From Brachycybe producta (taxonomy: Eukaryota; Arthropoda; Diplopoda; Playtdesmida; Andrognathidae), in the NCBI GenBank assembly GCA_036925085.1, contig JAUPFP010000046.1, forward strand, positions 565,501-629,500: DNA of 64,000 bases. Direction: 5' to 3'. The position numbers were made by a program, and so were the translations under genes. Position 1 is the first letter of the stretch. Each line of letters starts with the position of its first letter. Under the pieces are notes generated by a model. That model was not told where the DNA came from. It saw nothing but the letters and a program-made list of their open reading frames with translations, and searched no databases. Shown here one piece after another: positions 54,710 through 64,000 of this stretch.

Positions 54710-55045
54710 TAAGGCTCGGATTTTTATGCAGTATTAAGCCAATGTTTCTCAATCTGTGGCCCAAGTGCCAATTGTGAACTCATCATCATCATCATTATTA
54801 GAGCAATCAACAATTGTTTGTTTTTTTTTCAATCAAAAACACTGGTTTGAGGCTAGAATTCTAGTTGACAACTGATTGTAATCAGATATCTAGCCTCTAA
54901 TCCAGCCTTTTTGATTAGAAAAAAAAAGCATTATTGAAGTTGCCTCAAGACTTTAATGATGATGAGGATGAATTACTTCATAGTTGGCACTTGGGCCACA
55001 CATTGAGAAACATTTGCTTGAAATTACATAAAAATCCGAGCCCTA
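54710..55045. mobile_element. Family E (hAT-like) MITE, best copy
   Basis: Ends TAAGGCTCGGATTTTTATGC and TAAAAATCCGAGCCCTA; perfect 8-bp target duplication GTAATATG at 54702-54709 and 55046-55053. The 8-bp duplication and YARGG-like end are hAT features. Inner GAGGCTAGAATTCTAGTTGA / AGCCTCTAATCCAG palindrome. Confidence 0.82.
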
Positions 55046-55371
55046 GTAATATGGGTGTCTCATCATTTATATAAAATATTAATATAAAGAGTGCGTTGTT
55101 GTACTAAACACACACACACCCTGTACCATGTTCTTAACCAGCGGGGTTTTTTTTCTTCTTCTAAAAAGCTCGAAATTCAAGAAGTTAAAACTTAGAACTT
55201 GAACTCTCTTTTTTCAACAAGGTTTTTTTTCTCCAACATGTGAAAACCATGTTCAGGAATAATATTCTCAAGCAAAGGTTTTTTTTCTATGTTGGGACCC
55301 TTGTTTAGAGGGTACAAGTGCTAAATTTCTTTCATGAATTTGAGGCTCTCTATCTCTCTTTATACCTAGTA

Positions 55372-55660
55372 CATACACAACTGATAATTTAAATGCATTT
55401 AAATGCAATAAACGTGTTCTACAGAGCCCCGTGAAGGACATACAAACAATATGTCGAATTCAATTTAATTCAGTTAATAATCTGAAAATATTCAGTTAAT
55501 ACTTAAATATAAACTTATTGATTTAGTATTTTAATTTAAAATATTAATAGTAAAAGTCAATTTTTATTTGGTGTTCATGTCCTTAACTGGATTCCGTAAT
55601 AATTCACACCTAAACACATTTAATTTGAATTCATTTAACTCATGTGTGAGTACAAGGTAT
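55372..55660 (-). mobile_element. Family C TIR element, copy 5 (reverse)
   Basis: ATACCTAGTACATACACAAC to GAGTACAAGGTAT; flanks fit a TA target. Confidence 0.75.
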
Positions 55661-56340
55661 AACTTGGTCAACTTCTGCTGAAATTGTAATTAATGTTTGT
55701 TGTCATCACAACTAATTAACCTTAAAACTTAAATAAGACAATTAATTTTTAACTCGAATCTTAATTTAACGAGGTTTTAAATACAAAACAAAAAGCAAAC
55801 CAAAAATGCATAATTTTTTTTTCTTCAGAAATTCAACTTTCTAACCTTTTAATTTTAAGGATTAGAAAATTGAAATTCCGAAAACACAAACTTACAAAGT
55901 GAAAAGAAAAAAACCGTTTAACACGAAATATTTTTTTGTCCGCCTTTCGATTTCATCATGTTAATCAATTTTCTATTTTATAAGAGTGAAAACTGTTTTA
56001 ACAATTTTTTTTTAAAGAAAAAAACGGATAACACGAAATATCCTTTTAGGCCTATTCTAGATCACTTGGAATAACAAAATTAACACGAAATTCGTTTTTT
56101 AAACAGTTTTCACGACTTGTATATTTTTGAAAAAAGTAAACTATTTCAAGCTCCATCCATCCATCCAATTAATGTGTTTTCATGTTGTTTGTAAATATTA
56201 TTATGAATATTATTAATTAAGGAAAAGTACCCTTTTTTTTTGGAAAAAAAAGAGGAAAAGGGCCTTTTTGAGTGGTTTTTATATTTCTTTTAATTTAAAC
56301 TTTTAAGAAACTTTTTTGCATTTTTTTGTTGGCTTTAAAA
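55661..56340. other. AT-rich intergenic DNA
   Basis: No gene or clear element seen. TTAACACGAAAT-type motifs recur at 55920, 56030 and 56085. Low-complexity T and A runs dominate. Confidence 0.4.
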
Positions 56341-56344
56341 TGTA

Positions 56345-56600
56345 ATAAAAAGAAATCTAAATGTGTGTTTTAGAAACTAGAAGGGAAGTTCCAATCATTT
56401 AGAGGTAATTTCCTTATTTGATATCTTTCAAAATAAGCTTTTTTTATGACCCAATTTTTAAGCAGAAAATATTTTAAATTTTGTCTAGATCAAAAGTTTA
56501 TTTTGAACGATAATAATCAACATGAAAAATGCATCTTTGACTAATTGATTGATTTACCCTTCTAGTTTCTGAAACTATTTTTCAGTTTCTTTTAATTTTT
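56345..56600. repeat. Family A copy
   Basis: TTAGAAACTAGAAGGGAAGT left, GATTTACCCTTCTAGTTTCT right, inner GATATCTTTCAAAATAAGCT. Confidence 0.7.
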
Positions 56601-57322
56601 TGCCTTTTTTTTAGTTTGAAAATCGGCTGTTTATAAACCATTATTATTAAGCAAAATCGTGAAATTTGAAATTGTATTTTATGTGGACTGTTCAGTTTTT
56701 TTTAATTATGTACAGTTTTGAATGTAAAAAATTTAATATTTGAAAGCAAGAAGAAAAAAAAAATTGGTGAAAAACAAAAGATTTTAAAATTGTTACTTAA
56801 ATTAAAAAGAAGAAAATTTATCAAAAATCTCAAATTTTGTTGAGAGTGAAAAATAAAAAATAAGTGTGTTTTGTACAGTAAATTTTACAATTTTTTTTCT
56901 TTTTGTGAAAAAGAAAAAGAGTGAAAAGAATATCAATGATGTTAGAGAAAATTAATAATTGTTTGTTTTTGTATAGAATTTTAATTATTGGAAAAGAAAA
57001 ATGGGTGAAATTTGTTTCAAAGTGTTGGAGAGAAAGAAAAAAAAAATGAGCGAAAATAACAAAATATCGATATTTTTTAATGTTTTTCATTTTTTTTCCA
57101 CCCTTTTGTTATTTTCTCATCTCAAAAAGGCGTTTGTTCGTAGAAAATTGTATAGAAAAATCACCTCGGGGGGTTTTAATCATTTTGTTGTGTATAATAT
57201 CTTTTCAAAAAGCGTAATTAAAACAAATGTTTAATAAATATTACAATTTGCTTCAATTTCAATTATTATTTCAAAGATAAATTTCTAAAGATAAATCATC
57301 GGAATGTCACTATCATTTGGAT

Positions 57323-57481
57323 ACTAGAGTTTTGTTAGCGCATGCGCATTGGTTTATATTAGGAAAGTGATAGCAAGTGAAACGGCAGTTTCCATTTGTG
57401 ATCAATAGATGGCGCTGCTAACGCAAATCTGCAATCACTTTCTTATATAAACCAATGCGCATGCGCTAACAAAACGCTAGT
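57323..57481. mobile_element. Family F palindromic MITE, copy 2
   Basis: ACTAGAGTTTTGTTAGCGCA to GCGCTAACAAAACGCTAGT. Two GCGCATGCGC-type sites and one AGATGGCGC. No target duplication seen. Confidence 0.72.
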
Positions 57482-57549
57482 AAGCGCAACTATCTTAATC
57501 CGAGCATTTCACTAGAAAAGCGAACATTCGCTCGCTCTCGCGTACATTT

Positions 57550-57655
57550 TTTTTTAAAAAACTGTAATAAGTTTATTTTGAATTAAATGTAAGCTCATAA
57601 CATGAAAATCGCCTGAGCTGCCCTTCTAGTTTCTAACACACCTTTCAAACACACT
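57550..57655. repeat. Family A right half
   Basis: TAAGTTTATTTTGAATTAAA and CTGCCCTTCTAGTTTCTAAC; the left half is missing. Confidence 0.45.
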
Positions 57656-57768
57656 AAGCTAGAGCTTTCGAGATATGTATTCAGTTCTTCCCAATTCGAA
57701 TAATTACTTCAGGAAGCTCAAAAGGGCCAATTGCAAAGGGATAATTTAGTTAAAAAAAAAGCTGTCTT

Positions 57769-58076
57769 ATACCTTGTACTCACACATGAGTTAAATGAAT
57801 TCAAATTAAATGTGTTCAGGTGTGAATTATACGGAATCCAGTTAAGGACACTTCAACCAAATCAAAATTGACTTTAATTATTTTAAATTGAAATACTAAA
57901 TCAATACTTTAATGTCAATAGTTTATATATTTAAGTTAATTAACTCAATATTTTTAAGATTAAAATTAACTGAATAAATTGAATTCGATATAGTTTGTTT
58001 GTCCTTCACGGGGCTCTGTAGAACGCATTTATTTTTTAAATGCATTTAAATTATCAGCTGTGTGTGTACTAGATAT
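57769..58076 (+). mobile_element. Family C TIR element, copy 6
   Basis: ATACCTTGTACTCACACATG to GTGTACTAGATAT, central CCTTCACGGGGCTCTGTAGA. Confidence 0.75.
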
Positions 58077-58584
58077 ATGAAATGCATTTTTAAACCCGTT
58101 TCCGGAACAAATTAAGAACGAAAAAACTACTTAACTGACATGTCAAATTACGAACTTCTCCAGTAAAAAGATGACATAGATGTGTGTGTTGTCTTTCGCT
58201 CTCTATTGGTCCGCATTTAAGCGTAAAACCTTTCCAGTACCTGAAATGCACACGCGGTTAACGCGAGCACAAAACAAAAAAACGATGGGACGAAATCAAA
58301 CCTGAAAATATCCACCCACCCACTACTTTTCTTCAAACTACGAACTTTTCAATTCAGTCCATTTGAAAAATTCGTTCCTTCAAAAATGACACCAAAAAAA
58401 AATTGACCCATTCAAACTGTTATAAACAACTAATGGCCCTTTAATTTGCCAAAAGTAATCAATTAATGTGATTAAAATTACTTCTTAAAAGTAATTAACT
58501 ACATTAATTATGAAACTTCTTAATTTACTAATTTTAAATTAACTTTAAGCTGTGTTTTTGAATTGCAACTTCAATTGTTCCATC

Positions 58585-58890
58585 TTTCAAAGTGCAAAAA
58601 TGAAGAGAAACTTGAATGTTTTAGAAACTAGAAAACGGGTAACTCATTTATTTCAATTTAATTTAATGTTTGGTATCTTTCAAAATAAACTTTTTATGTA
58701 ACTTTGAAAATTAATCAAACTAAGCTGACAATATTTGTTTAAATTTTAGTCTAGAAAAAGCTTATTTTGAAAGATGTATCAACATGAAAAAACTTTATTC
58801 TTAAGTGATTGCGCTACTCTTCTAGTTTCTAAAACACATTTTTCAAGTTTGTCATCATTTTTTTTTTTTTTGCACCTGAAAGTTCAGGAT
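58585..58890. repeat. Family A copy, near full length
   Basis: GTGCAAAAATGAAGAGAAAC terminus; arm TTAGAAACTAGAAAACGGGT; right arm GCTACTCTTCTAGTTTCTAA; terminus TTTGCACCTGAAAG. Confidence 0.72.
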
Positions 58891-59410
58891 TAATCACAAG
58901 TTCAAGCTGCGTTTTTACAACTTAAAACTACAAAACTATTAATTTTAGCCTCTAACCAGTTGTTTTTTTAGATTAAAAACTAATTGTGGTTGTCCCTAAT
59001 TTCGCCTTACTTATTAGTAAACAAACAAATTATGAAGTTAAATAAAACTGAGCAATAACTGGTTAGAGGTTAGAATTAATAGTTTAGAGGCTAATGACAT
59101 TAAAAAAAGTTTGCAATTAAAAACACTGTTCAGAGGCTACAATTTTCCACCACGTCATCATCCCTTAACCAAGAGTTCTCCTAGATTTTAGCCTCTAAGC
59201 AAGTCCTATTTTATTGCAGAAAAAACTTTGCCTTGTTTATAAAATTAACAATGGTTGGTTAGAGGCTAAAATTCTTTTATAGTTGACAGGAGAACTAAAG
59301 CTTTTAACAAGCCTTAGTTAATAAAATTAAATAAGGTGGAAAAAATTGCACTTTTTTCGATAAAAAAAACTGTTTCGAGGCTAGAGTTGTCCCATAGTCA
59401 AGAGTACTCT

Positions 59411-59840
59411 TAAGCTGATGCTACACGTAGCAACAGTCAAGCAACAATACTAGTTGTAGCAACAGTAGTTTCCTATTTGTTGCAAGCAACACCTATGATA
59501 CATGTTGCAACGTTCATGAAAGCAACAACCAATGAAACAAAGAGGTTGTGAGCCAAAGACTGTAGTAGACATTTTGCTTCGTCTTCCTCTTCTTCATCAG
59601 TTGAAAATTTGAAATAGTCATGTGATTTATTCAAGCCGTTTTTATTGGCTGTTGGCTGAAATGGTTGCTCGAAAATAGAACCAAGTTCTATTTGATAATT
59701 CTGTTGCTTTCAATCTGTGAGCAACAATTCGGGTTTGTTGCTCTTATGACAGGTGTTTCAACTTTCATGAAACAATAGAGCAACACAGCTTATGTTGCTC
59801 TAAAGTTGCTGGATTGTTGCTACGTGTAGCATCGGCTTTA
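59411..59840. mobile_element. Family J TIR element
   Basis: TTAAGCTGATGCTACACGTA and TACGTGTAGCATCGGCTTTA form a TIR of about 36 bp including GCAACA repeats. About 430 bp, no coding sequence. Many GCAACA/TGTTGC motifs inside. Confidence 0.65.
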
Positions 59841-60521
59841 GATTTTAGCTTCTAAATAGTAATTTTCATTAATAAAGCATTTTTCCCTGCCTTATTAAGT
59901 ATTGATAGTTTTTTAAACTTTCTCGCTCCCCGAAAATGTGCACGGATTCCAAGAGTCGAAGAAAAATCTTATTCAGCATTTTTTTTAATGGGTTACACAC
60001 AATTTCTTCAATCAACGGAAGAAGAAGAAAAAGCTCAAAAAGAGAGAAAAAGTGAAGAAATAAATAAATTACAAAAGAGAGTAAGAACTAAACGTCCGAA
60101 GAAAACCCTAATTAAACGCACCACAAAAAATATATCTCAATTTGCAAAAATAGCTGCACTGTACATCATAATTATATAAACAGTTATTAATTTTGTTGTT
60201 CGTTCTCCGTTTTTTTTTTCTTTCTTGTCGACATTTTTCCGAGATATTTACTGGAACCCGTTAATTAATGCTTCAATATTAATCTGTTCCCGATTAATCG
60301 GAACCAAACCATCTTCGAAATGAGAATCATCGCCGTCAAATCCGTAAAAAATCACAAATTCCAAATGTTTGTTAGTTCGGAAGAAAGAATATTGTTTTCT
60401 CTTCCCGAAGATACTTTTGATTTTTCCTTTTTTTTTTGTTCGTTAGTTTTATGAGTTTTGTAAATCAAAAGTAACGAGAGCGAGAGAAAGAAAGACAGAG
60501 AGAAAGAGATAGAAAGTAATT
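59841..60521 (-). other. Likely 3' UTR and flank of the FATP gene
   Basis: Downstream of the FATP stop on the minus strand. The part near 60200-60520 lacks the repeat families. A 63-codon ATG frame on the plus strand (59988-60179) is lysine-rich with no recognised domain and is not taken as a gene. Confidence 0.35.
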
Positions 60522-60679
60522 TTAGATTCTGACACTTCCGGAACAGATTCCAGCGTAAGTCGCATCGTCGAGCGGAACGTATTTACCATTGTTAAGATAA
60601 TAAAGTTTACCGTTCTGACAACATGATGCAGGATCGAAACCATCCTTCTGCAAGTCGATCTTTTTCAGCTTAAACGTAC
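60522..60679 (-). CDS. SLC27A: FATP exon i (C-terminus and stop)
   Basis: Encodes [40 protein letters not shown] and SGSVRI, stop TAA at 60524-60522. Lys in TFKLKK aligns with the Lys region of human GTYKFQKTELRKEGFDP. The preceding 78-nt intron (60680-60757) stays open in frame; see findings. Confidence 0.93.
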
Positions 60680-63600
60680 CTAAAAGATAACGAGAAAGAA
60701 CGAGACGAGAAATTATCGCCACGGAAATTCCAAGAAGGAGGAGGAGATTGAACCGACCAGTCATCGGAATGGAATCTAAAATGCGGACGAAAAGAGGTCG
60801 AGCGTACATCGGAAGGCACTTCTGGAAACCGAGGGCCAAATCGTTCAGATTCAAAGAGTGTTCTTCGTCCAATATGGCTGCCATTCCGGCTCGTCCTTCA
60901 GAACCTTTTTAAAGTTTTTAAAAAATAAACAAAAATTTCGTCTTTTAAATTTCTTCAAAGCAGATATTTTATTTTGAAAAATGTGCAAATGAAGGAAACA
61001 TAATTCAATTTGAACTTTTTTTGTTCATTCCTTTAAAAAACATTTAAAAAGAAATTGTGTTTTAGAAACTAGAAGAGTTGCTCAAAGTTTATTTTAAAAT
61101 TAACATTAAAATATATTTAAGTGATTAAGCGACCCTTCTAGTTTCTAAAACACTTTCCATTTCTACTCTTATGGTTTTTTATAAATAGCTGATTTGTGTT
61201 TCATAAAAGGAACAACACTAAGAAGAAATTGAAAGCGTGTTTTAGAAACTAGAAAAGTAATATTAATCTATGAAGGCGCAAAATGAAGAGAAACCTGAAC
61301 GTGTTTTAATAATTTTCAAACTAACATAAAAAGTTTATTTTGAAAGATATCAACATGAAAAGTGACTGAAATACCCATTCTAGTTTCTAAAACACTTTCC
61401 GGTTTCTCTTCATTTTGCTCTTTGAAAAATAAGTGACGCATTTACTTTTCTAGTTTTTAAAATACTTTCAATTTCTTTTAGTAAAACATTGTTTTTGTCT
61501 CTGAAAAGACGAAGAGCGAATCTTGAAAAATACAAACCGGGAACTTCGACGCCGTAAACAACAGAATCTTTGAGACCAGCGATGTTACTTATAACACCTT
61601 CAACTTCAGCCGTCGAAACGTTTTCTCCTTTCCACCTGAAAGTGTCTCCGCGTCGATCAACGAAATACAAATAACCGTAATTATCCATAACGAGAACGTC
61701 ACCTAATTTATCGAAAACGCCACATTTCAAACTTACGAACAATTCAGTTTATTATAAGGAACAAACCAGACAAGAAACATTCGTCTCCTTTCGAGAAAAC
61801 ATCCGTCACGACCTTTTTCTGAGTTGCCGATTTGTTGACGTAGCCATCGAAAGCTCTCACGGGATTATTCCGAGCGATTTTTCCGACAAATTCACCCGGT
61901 TCTCCCGGTTTACACTTGACACATAACCCTTTCGAGTTACGTTCGACTTCACCGGTCTCGTCCACTTTGATTAAAGTGCACGGATAAGCGAAAGGAGCAA
62001 TACGAGACACGAATCCGATGGCTCCGATCTTGTTTTCCGTGTTCACTGAAAACAAAAATCAAAAAGCGGTTTAAAATTAAAGACCCTTCTAGCCTCGACA
62101 AACAAAGGAGGTTAGAAAAAAAGAACAAACGTATGTTTGCGTTTCCTTCTGTCGCTCCGTAAAGTTCTCCCATCTGTTTGACTCCGAACCGATCTAGAAA
62201 CGCCTGCCAGTTCTGAGGCCTCAATCCATTTCCGAACATCATTCGGACCGAATGTAATTTGTCCTGAGGTTTTTCCGGTTGAGATAACAAATAACGACAG
62301 ATCTCACCGATGTACTGAGAAACCTTTATTTTTAACGATAAAAAAAAGGAAAAACAAAACTTCCAAAATGAAATAACGAACTCGTAAAAAATGGTTTACG
62401 AATAGCTGCTTATTTTGCAGTTGCAGACACGTGTTTTAAAAACTAGAACGGGTTAGTGGATCCACTTAGAAGTATTTTATATTTTGAAATATGTCAACAT
62501 GACCGTTTCTAGTTTCTAACACTTCCATTTTGTGCCTTATTAAGTAGAAATTTAACGTATTTTTAGAAACTAGAAGAGTATTTTCATCATTTTAATGTCG
62601 TAATTTTTAAAAATAAACTTTATAAACTTTAAAAACTACAACAATAAAAATACTCTTCTAGTTTCTAAAATACATTCAATATCCACTTACTAAGGCGTAA
62701 ATTAAAGTGTTAGAAACTAGGGAACGGTCAGGTCATATGTTGATATCTTTCAAAATAAACTTTTTCTAGACAAAATGTTTTTAAAAATATCGTTTGCCAT
62801 AAAAAGTTTATTTTGAAAGATATCAAATTTATAACTCTTCTAGTTTCTAAAACACTGTATATAATTTTCGTTAATTTTGCTCTTCTGAAAGACAGAAATC
62901 TAACCTAAAACAAAATTAAATAGAAACTAGAAGGGTAACTTAATCACTTTGAGCAATTTTCATATTTTGGTATCTTTCAAAATCTACTTTTTCCCCGGAA
63001 AAATTTCAAATTCACAATTAAAAAACTTATAAAAGGTTTATTTTGAAAAATACCAATAAGAAAAAAAAAAAGGATATTCTTAATTATTACTCTTCCAGTT
63101 TATAAAAGTGTATTTACAATCTGTAAAAAGAACAAGAAAAGTTCAAATTAAACCGCTTACGGTGCATTTATATTTAATGCAATCGTCCCAGAATTTGCTG
63201 GCCGAAAACTTCCGCCTGATTGCGACCGTGTTTCCAAAGAGAATCGCCTGTCCGATCCCTAAGATTCCGCCAGCGGAATGATAAAGTGGAAGAGGATCGT
63301 AAAGAACGTCGCCGTCAACTATCTTGAAGAAACATCGGACTCCACCAGCCATAAATATATATCTGAAAAATTCAATTTATAATTAGTAATTAGCCTCGGG
63401 AAGAGGCTAATTGAGAAATAACAACAAAAAAAACCTCAAGTGAGTTATGACGGCCGCTTTTGGAAGTCCCGTCGTTCCAGATGTGTAAATAAGAACCAAC
63501 CGATCTGAACGGAAAAAACGAAAACAACTTCAATAAACCACTGTTTTAGAAAACTAGAAAGGAAGTTAACCGGTTAATTTGACGTCTAATTTCGGAAGTT

Positions 63601-64000
63601 CTCGATCCAAAGCGGATTGTAATTTGGCGTCTAGAGATTCGACCGTAAATGTCACTTTCTCCGAAGAACCGTGACAGTAGAAAAGCATGTCTCCGGGAAG
63701 AAATTCTTTGATTTCGTTCACGGCTAAAAAAAAAAAAAGAAGACGATTTTAAATAAGCGAGAAGTGAATATAAAAGACGGCGGCGGCGGCGGCTTCAACC
63801 TTCGCTGAGTTCCGATCCGAATATAAGAGCCTTCGCATGAGCCGAAGTGATCGAATGAACGAGAGGTTGTTGCCTGAGATTGAAATTAATCAGAGCCGAA
63901 ACGACACCGATCTTCGAGAGTCCGAGCCAAATGCAAACGAATTCCGGACACGATTCCTTAAAAAGCGCCACCACATCACCACTTTTGTAACCGGAATCCA
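60522..64000 (-). CDS. SLC27A: Fatty acid transport protein / very-long-chain acyl-CoA synthetase (partial, N-terminus off window)
   Basis: Membrane acyl-CoA synthetase that couples fatty-acid uptake to ATP-dependent CoA thioesterification. Proposed join on the minus strand: 64000-63800, 63723-63571, 63504-63435, 63362-63161, 62323-62131, 62045-61767, 61702-61538, 60904-60758, 60679-60522. All junctions keep phase and give 521 residues plus stop. Motifs in order: [20 protein letters not shown] near the start; AMP-binding loop [14 protein letters not shown] (about 123-135); [36 protein letters not shown] (263); and the family signature [17 protein letters not shown] (384-400). It ends ICSGSVRI. 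Family proteins are about 620-650 residues, so roughly 100-130 are missing beyond the right edge. The sequence best fits the FATP1/FATP4 class; the exact paralogue is not decided. Confidence 0.93.
60758..60904 (-). CDS. SLC27A: FATP exon h
   Basis: Encodes [20 protein letters not shown] and [20 protein letters not shown], ending PMTG at donor [18 protein letters not shown] and YARPxFxR match the C-terminal domain of FATPs. Confidence 0.93.
61040..61165. repeat. Family A copy in FATP intron
   Basis: TTAGAAACTAGAAGAGTTGC and GCGACCCTTCTAGTTTCTAA arms. Confidence 0.65.
61225..61470. repeat. Family A copies in FATP intron
   Basis: TTAGAAACTAGAAAAGTAAT left arm, then a terminus GGCGCAAAATGAAGAGAAAC and right arms at 61375 and 61447. 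Confidence 0.6.
61538..61702 (-). CDS. SLC27A: FATP exon g (VLACS/FATP signature)
   Basis: Encodes [39 protein letters not shown] and VVYGVEVPG. [14 protein letters not shown] is diagnostic of the SLC27 family and holds the hinge between the large and small domains. Confidence 0.95.
61767..62045 (-). CDS. SLC27A: FATP exon f
   Basis: Encodes [40 protein letters not shown] and [15 protein letters not shown], ending [12 protein letters not shown]. Matches human CQPGEPGQLVGRI and RRFDGYLNQGANNKK. Acceptor TTTTGTTTTCAG, donor TCTG|GTTTGT. Confidence 0.94.
62131..62323 (-). CDS. SLC27A: FATP exon e
   Basis: Starts after AATAAAG with GTT TCT CAG TAC ([16 protein letters not shown]) and includes [16 protein letters not shown] and [20 protein letters not shown] is the adenylation-domain motif that closes over the acyl-adenylate. 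The acceptor lacks a strong pyrimidine tract. Confidence 0.92.
62420..63120. repeat. Four family A copies filling a FATP intron
   Basis: Copies at about 62420-62535, 62540-62700, 62700-62880 and 62915-63120, each with facing AAACTAGAA / TTCTAGTTT arms and often the CTTTCAAAATAAACTTTTT inner block. Together they make up most of the 837-bp intron 62324-63160. Confidence 0.65.
63161..63362 (-). CDS. SLC27A: FATP exon d
   Basis: Encodes [38 protein letters not shown] and [18 protein letters not shown], closely following human FATP4 [18 protein letters not shown]. Donor ACC|GTAAGC in phase 0. Confidence 0.94.
63435..63504 (-). CDS. SLC27A: FATP exon c (AMP-binding loop)
   Basis: Only 70 nt, encoding [20 protein letters not shown] and THL. 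The signature YTSGTTGxPK binds ATP phosphates. Acceptor CCGTTCAG, donor TTGAG|GTTTTT. Confidence 0.93.
63571..63723 (-). CDS. SLC27A: FATP exon b
   Basis: Poly-T tract and TTTTAG acceptor, donor ACCG|GTTAAC. Encodes [19 protein letters not shown] and [15 protein letters not shown], the variable stretch before the AMP-binding loop. Phase 1 at both ends. Confidence 0.85.
63800..64000 (-). CDS. SLC27A: FATP exon a (runs off the window)
   Basis: Encodes [20 protein letters not shown] and [20 protein letters not shown], ending SELSE plus G at donor GAAG|GTTGAA. Corresponds to the early adenylation domain (human FATP4: [20 protein letters not shown]). The upstream part is outside the window. Confidence 0.9.

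Noticed and set aside
59988-60179. 63-codon ATG frame, lysine/glutamate rich
   Set aside because: AT-rich composition explains it; no domain; lies in the likely 3' flank of the FATP gene on the other strand.
1-64000. LTR retroelements, LINEs, virus-like elements
   Set aside because: No reverse transcriptase, integrase, capsid or long terminal repeats were recognised in any frame. All mobile DNA seen is short and non-coding.
1-64000. tRNA, rRNA and snRNA genes
   Set aside because: Isolated GGTTCGA-like words (for example inside family B) lack the partner box and cloverleaf, so none is called.

Overview
This is a piece of an invertebrate animal nuclear genome. It is AT-rich, has spliced genes with GT-AG introns, and is crowded with short non-autonomous DNA transposons and tandem repeats. 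No prokaryotic or organellar signal is present. Three host genes can be read. (1) At 26-226 (+) lies the last coding exon of an RGS-domain protein whose upstream exons are outside the window. (2) A retinoid X receptor gene (RXR/NR2B) runs on the + strand from 3424 to 50820. Its seven exons join in frame to 451 codons plus a stop, and there is a likely alternative N-terminal exon near 31.0-31.45 kb. (3) On the - strand lies the 3' part of a fatty acid transport protein / very-long-chain acyl-CoA synthetase (SLC27A1/4 class). Nine exons lie between 64000 and 60522, and the N-terminal ~100 residues lie beyond the right edge. RGS and RXR are in tandem; RXR and the FATP gene converge across a 9.7-kb gap.

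The lineage is not certain. The RXR DNA-binding domain is ordinary, but the ligand-binding domain is diverged, as in fast-evolving lineages such as tunicates. Many matches to the bilaterian CTCF core argue for a bilaterian. I could not go further without a search.

Layout: 1-0.9 kb, RGS exon and 3' UTR; 0.9-3.4 kb, AT-rich spacer and RXR promoter 1; 3.4-47 kb, two large RXR introns (3.9 and 39.6 kb) holding almost all the repeats; 47-50.8 kb, the compact RXR DNA-binding and ligand-binding exons; 50.8-60.5 kb, repeat-rich intergenic DNA; 60.5-64 kb, the FATP exons, whose two larger introns are mostly repeat.

The repeat landscape is the most unusual part. A foldback family (here family A, arms carrying TTAGAAACTAGAAGGGTAA) occurs about 40 times. 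A second palindromic family (B, nine copies) has TIR ACAGGCAGTTAGAAATCGGG and mostly 9-bp target duplications, and its arms carry a GC box, CCAAT and often TGACGTCA. Families C to L are present in one to six copies, often nested. Three long minisatellites (33 bp, ~32 bp and ~60 bp units) sit in RXR intron 2. The octamer TGACGTCA occurs 33 times and CTCF-like AGRKGGCGC cores about 30 times. I saw no LTR element, LINE, tRNA, rRNA or CRISPR array. Repeat family letters are my own labels. All boundaries were read by eye and splice sites are inferred from the sequence alone.
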